This document shows positions 61,488-64,000 of a stretch of DNA of 64,000 bases, piece by piece (the first letter of the stretch is position 1; every line of letters begins with the position of its first letter). Made by a program: the position numbers and the translations under genes. This stretch comes from Antilocapra americana. Its lineage: Eukaryota; Chordata; Mammalia; Artiodactyla; Antilocapridae. The notes under the pieces are model-generated. The model had not been told where the DNA came from, did no database searches, and saw nothing but the letters and a program-made list of their open reading frames with translations. The DNA is taken from assembly GCA_007570785.1 (NCBI GenBank), contig ML662442.1, positions 62,707,392 to 62,771,391 on the forward strand, given 5' to 3'.

Positions 61488-63169
61488 TTCACTATTTTAA
61501 AGAAATCAATTTCCTTGTTCTCAATTTAAATATAAGGCAGTTGATAGCATCATATAGGCTTTCTTTACCATCCATTTCCCTCCTTTCACAATAGCCTTCT
61601 TCTAAAAGACAAACCTACTTTTCTCTCAGCTCCAAACTCACTATAATACCCTCTGCATACCCTGAGGCACAATATCTTCCAGAGTGCCAAAAAATAGTAT
61701 AAAATTTTAATTTTTTTTTTTCAGAGAAACCTCCTCAATGATTTACCATGGCTTTATAAATAACATAAAGCTTACTATTTTCCCCATGCTTATAAAAATG
61801 TCTATTAGGAGCAAAGCATGGCATCATGAATGAAGCCTTTCGAACTTTCTCTAGATGTTCTGAAATAAGATTTATTGCAGTACATAGACACTGGAAGAGG
61901 GAACAATTGTTCCTCCATGACCCCACCTCTTGCATCCCTGGTTTATGGCCAAAGTCTGTGCTAATTTTGAGTTAGTCAGGTAAGAACAAAGCTAAGAGTA
62001 GTCTCCCAAGTATTTATCACTGACTGAAAATAGAAGCACTGAATTTCAAAAATTCAACTGGAATGATTTTCAAGTTACACTGGATAAAAGCTCATGGGAA
62101 AGAAAAATCTTTAAATGAATTATTTTAGATTAGATGAACATTATTCAATAAAGTATTTAAAACTAAATATATCAAATAATACCCATGCAACATTTATTCA
62201 ACATACAAGCAATTTGTTTTTATTTCATCTTATAAAATGTTTAAAATATTCTACTAACAAAAAATAAAATTGCATGCCAGTAGCTGGGTCAAATTAGTTT
62301 TTAGCTTTTATTAAATACACAGGAAAAACTGATGATTTCTAAATAACTGAAAGAGAATAATTTTTATATTTTAATGCTTTTTAGTATTCTCTAATGCTGA
62401 ATACTAGCATTCAGCAGAGAATGTATATATACACTGTCATTTTTCTCATTATTTCTCACTTTGAAAATAACATTTTAGCTACATCCTATTGTCAATGTTA
62501 AAATACAAATAATACTTTATTATGAAAATATGATTTACTAATTTGCCAGAATTTTGCCATAGATAAAAGTTAAGAATATTTCTATTTCTCCAGTGCTTTT
62601 GGGAATACGGTTTAAACAGTGTGTTTCTAAAGTGTGGGGTTGGGGAGTGGAGTGGCATGGGGAACCAGATACAAATTTATAGTTATTAGATAAGCTTTGT
62701 TAAAGCCTCTTTGAGGTCTATTTCTCAGTAACTGAGAAAATATAATCTGTTAAGACTCATTATAAAAATTTTTGCAAATCAGTGGTTTTCGATTCTTTCA
62801 ATAAAATTAAGGAATACCTAATTGCATTGTTAGCTGATTAAAAAAAACACTTTTCGGGAGAGATCAGAGTGATTTTTTTTGCTTATCATTCAGAGGGGAT
62901 ACAAACAGACAAGTGTTATCTAAAAGAAAGCTCTTTATATTCTCTTATTTTTTACATGAACCCAAAATCTTTAAGGCTTTTATCCAAAGACTTCAAACTG
63001 GTGGGTAGTCTGAGTCTCTAAAAAGTCTGAAGAGACCAAAAATGTAAACTAATACGAAAACAATGTCAAGAGAAAATGATAGGGGACTGGATGCAATCCT
63101 GAGTCTGACCAGGAGGCAACACTGACTTCTGTTGGGACTAATGCTTGCTCTTCGCTGATGTGATAGTGG

Positions 63170-63540
63170 ATCTGCTGTGTCGACTGGGCTGGGCTACAGT
63201 ACCCAGCTACTTAGTCAAACACCGGTCTAGATGTTGCTGTGAGGTGTTTTTTAGATGCGATTACCATTTAACCTGTAGACTTTGAGTAAAGCAAACTACT
63301 TTCCATAATGTGGGTGGGCCTCATCCAGTCAGCTGAAGGCTGTAAGAACCCAGCCTAAGGTTCCCCAGAGCAGCACAATTCTGCCCCAAGACTGCAACAC
63401 AGAAACCCCACAGGAGTTTCCGCCTGCAGAGTCTGGACTCGACCCTGACATGTTAACCCCTGCCTGTGTTTCCAGCTTGCTGTACATAATTCAGACTTGA
63501 CAGGCCCCACAATTGAGGAAGCCAATTCTTTAACATATAA
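63170..63540 (+). repeat. Ancient mammalian interspersed repeat, family not named
   Basis: ATGTGGGTGGGCCTCATCCA, then GTCAGCTGAAGGC, followed by a region leading to AATAAATCTTTCTCTC and later TCTCCTATTGGTGCTATTTC (near 63748), is a pattern I recognise from a widespread old mammalian repeat but cannot name with certainty. Confidence 0.45.
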
Positions 63541-63570
63541 TAAATCTTTCTCTCTCCCCGTCCCTGACAG

Positions 63571-63727
63571 AGAGACAGATGCTCAATAAATATTACTGAA
63601 TAAGTGAATGAAGGAAAGCACGTGGGTGTGTGTATGTGGCTGCATGTGTCTCTTTCTCTCTCCCCTTCCCCAACACACACTGATTTCTTCACTTACTTAA
63701 TAATATTTATTAAGCATCTCTCTCCAA
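63571..63727. repeat. Imperfect inverted repeat
   Basis: The arm at 63571-63615 and the arm at about 63685-63726 are reverse complements over roughly 40 bases with a short gap; both contain AATATTTATT/AATAAATATT and GCATCT/AGATGC. The spacer is about 70 bp. Confidence 0.7.
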
Positions 63728-64000
63728 GAGAGATAGAGAAAGAGAAATCTCCTATTGGTGCTATTTCTCTGAATAGCCCGAGGACACTGGGAAAGGGTTC
63801 TGCCGAGATCCATGCTTTGTCCATCTGCGTAAGTAACTCAGACCATTTACTGCCATTAAAAGAACTTGAATCTATGGTCTCCATTTATAAGCATCTCTCT
63901 GGTTATCACAGACACCATGAACAGCTATCCACACAGACACAGGTTCTGCAGGCAATGACTAGAGGAAGCTGGTGAGCAGAACAAGCTGTCTACAACAAAG

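Larger units (their letters stand above)
60358..64000 (-). other. ARHGAP18 intron, at least 3643 bp, running out of the window
   Basis: It contains two tandem Bov-tA copies and, near 63.2-63.8 kb, an old repeat. The preceding exon was searched for and not found. 61500-63100 is A/T-rich with nothing recognised. Confidence 0.75.

Noticed and set aside
63693..63884. Minus-strand frame as the missing upstream ARHGAP18 exon
   Set aside because: The residues do not resemble ARHGAP18 and the frame overlaps an inverted repeat and an old interspersed repeat.
1..64000. tRNA genes, CRISPR arrays, operons, phage or toxin systems
   Set aside because: tRNA-like box sequences all belong to Bov-tA or CHR SINEs, and tandem repeats are microsatellites or SINE units.

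Overview
This is a eukaryotic, mammalian nuclear window, and specifically from a pecoran ruminant (most likely a bovid). The evidence is the dense interspersed-repeat content: many tRNA-Glu-derived Bov-tA and Bov-A2 SINEs, the related CHR-type SINEs, RTE-clade BovB LINEs, ruminant L1 3' ends, and ancient L2, MIR and MER5A relics. Overall A+T content is high. Nearly all open reading frames are chance frames or pieces of retrotransposons. I saw no bacterial genes, operons, CRISPR arrays, or tRNA and rRNA genes.

There is one real protein-coding gene. The last eight coding exons of ARHGAP18, a RhoA-directed Rho GTPase-activating protein, lie on the minus strand between 60357 (most upstream exon seen) and 30989 (stop codon). 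All introns have GT-AG boundaries, the phases join without a frameshift, and together the exons give 315 residues plus a stop. They hold the RhoGAP arginine finger, the later catalytic-domain helices and the C-terminal tail. The upstream exons should lie beyond 64000. A probable 3' UTR runs from 30988 down to about 30255 or 29810, with two alternative AATAAA sites.

Layout: 1-29800 is intergenic. In the human genome the ARHGAP18 3' end faces the LAMA2 3' end, so this should be the convergent LAMA2-ARHGAP18 gap; I saw no LAMA2 exon. It holds nested repeats: BovB in L2 at 8.7-10.2 kb, SINE/BovB mosaics at 2.4-3.1 kb, two or three ERV LTR-like segments at 11.1-14.7 kb, an L1 with target-site duplications at 15.3-16.3 kb, an antisense L1 plus BovB at 18.3-20.8 kb, and a 1.9 kb BovB with a recognisable reverse-transcriptase motif at 24.1-26.0 kb. 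From 29.8 to 64 kb is ARHGAP18: exons of 62-207 bp separated by introns of 0.85-12.1 kb, the introns filled with SINEs, L2, MIR, L1 and BovB.

I did not find a previously undescribed biological system. The observations most worth a second look are structural: a 20-bp exact duplication bracketing a SINE fragment in a short intron, a tandem SINE pair sharing one target site three times, an unexplained inverted repeat near 63.6 kb, a long polypurine tract inside the gene, and an unassigned exon-like open frame near 7 kb. Repeat family names come from recognition by eye, not from a database search.
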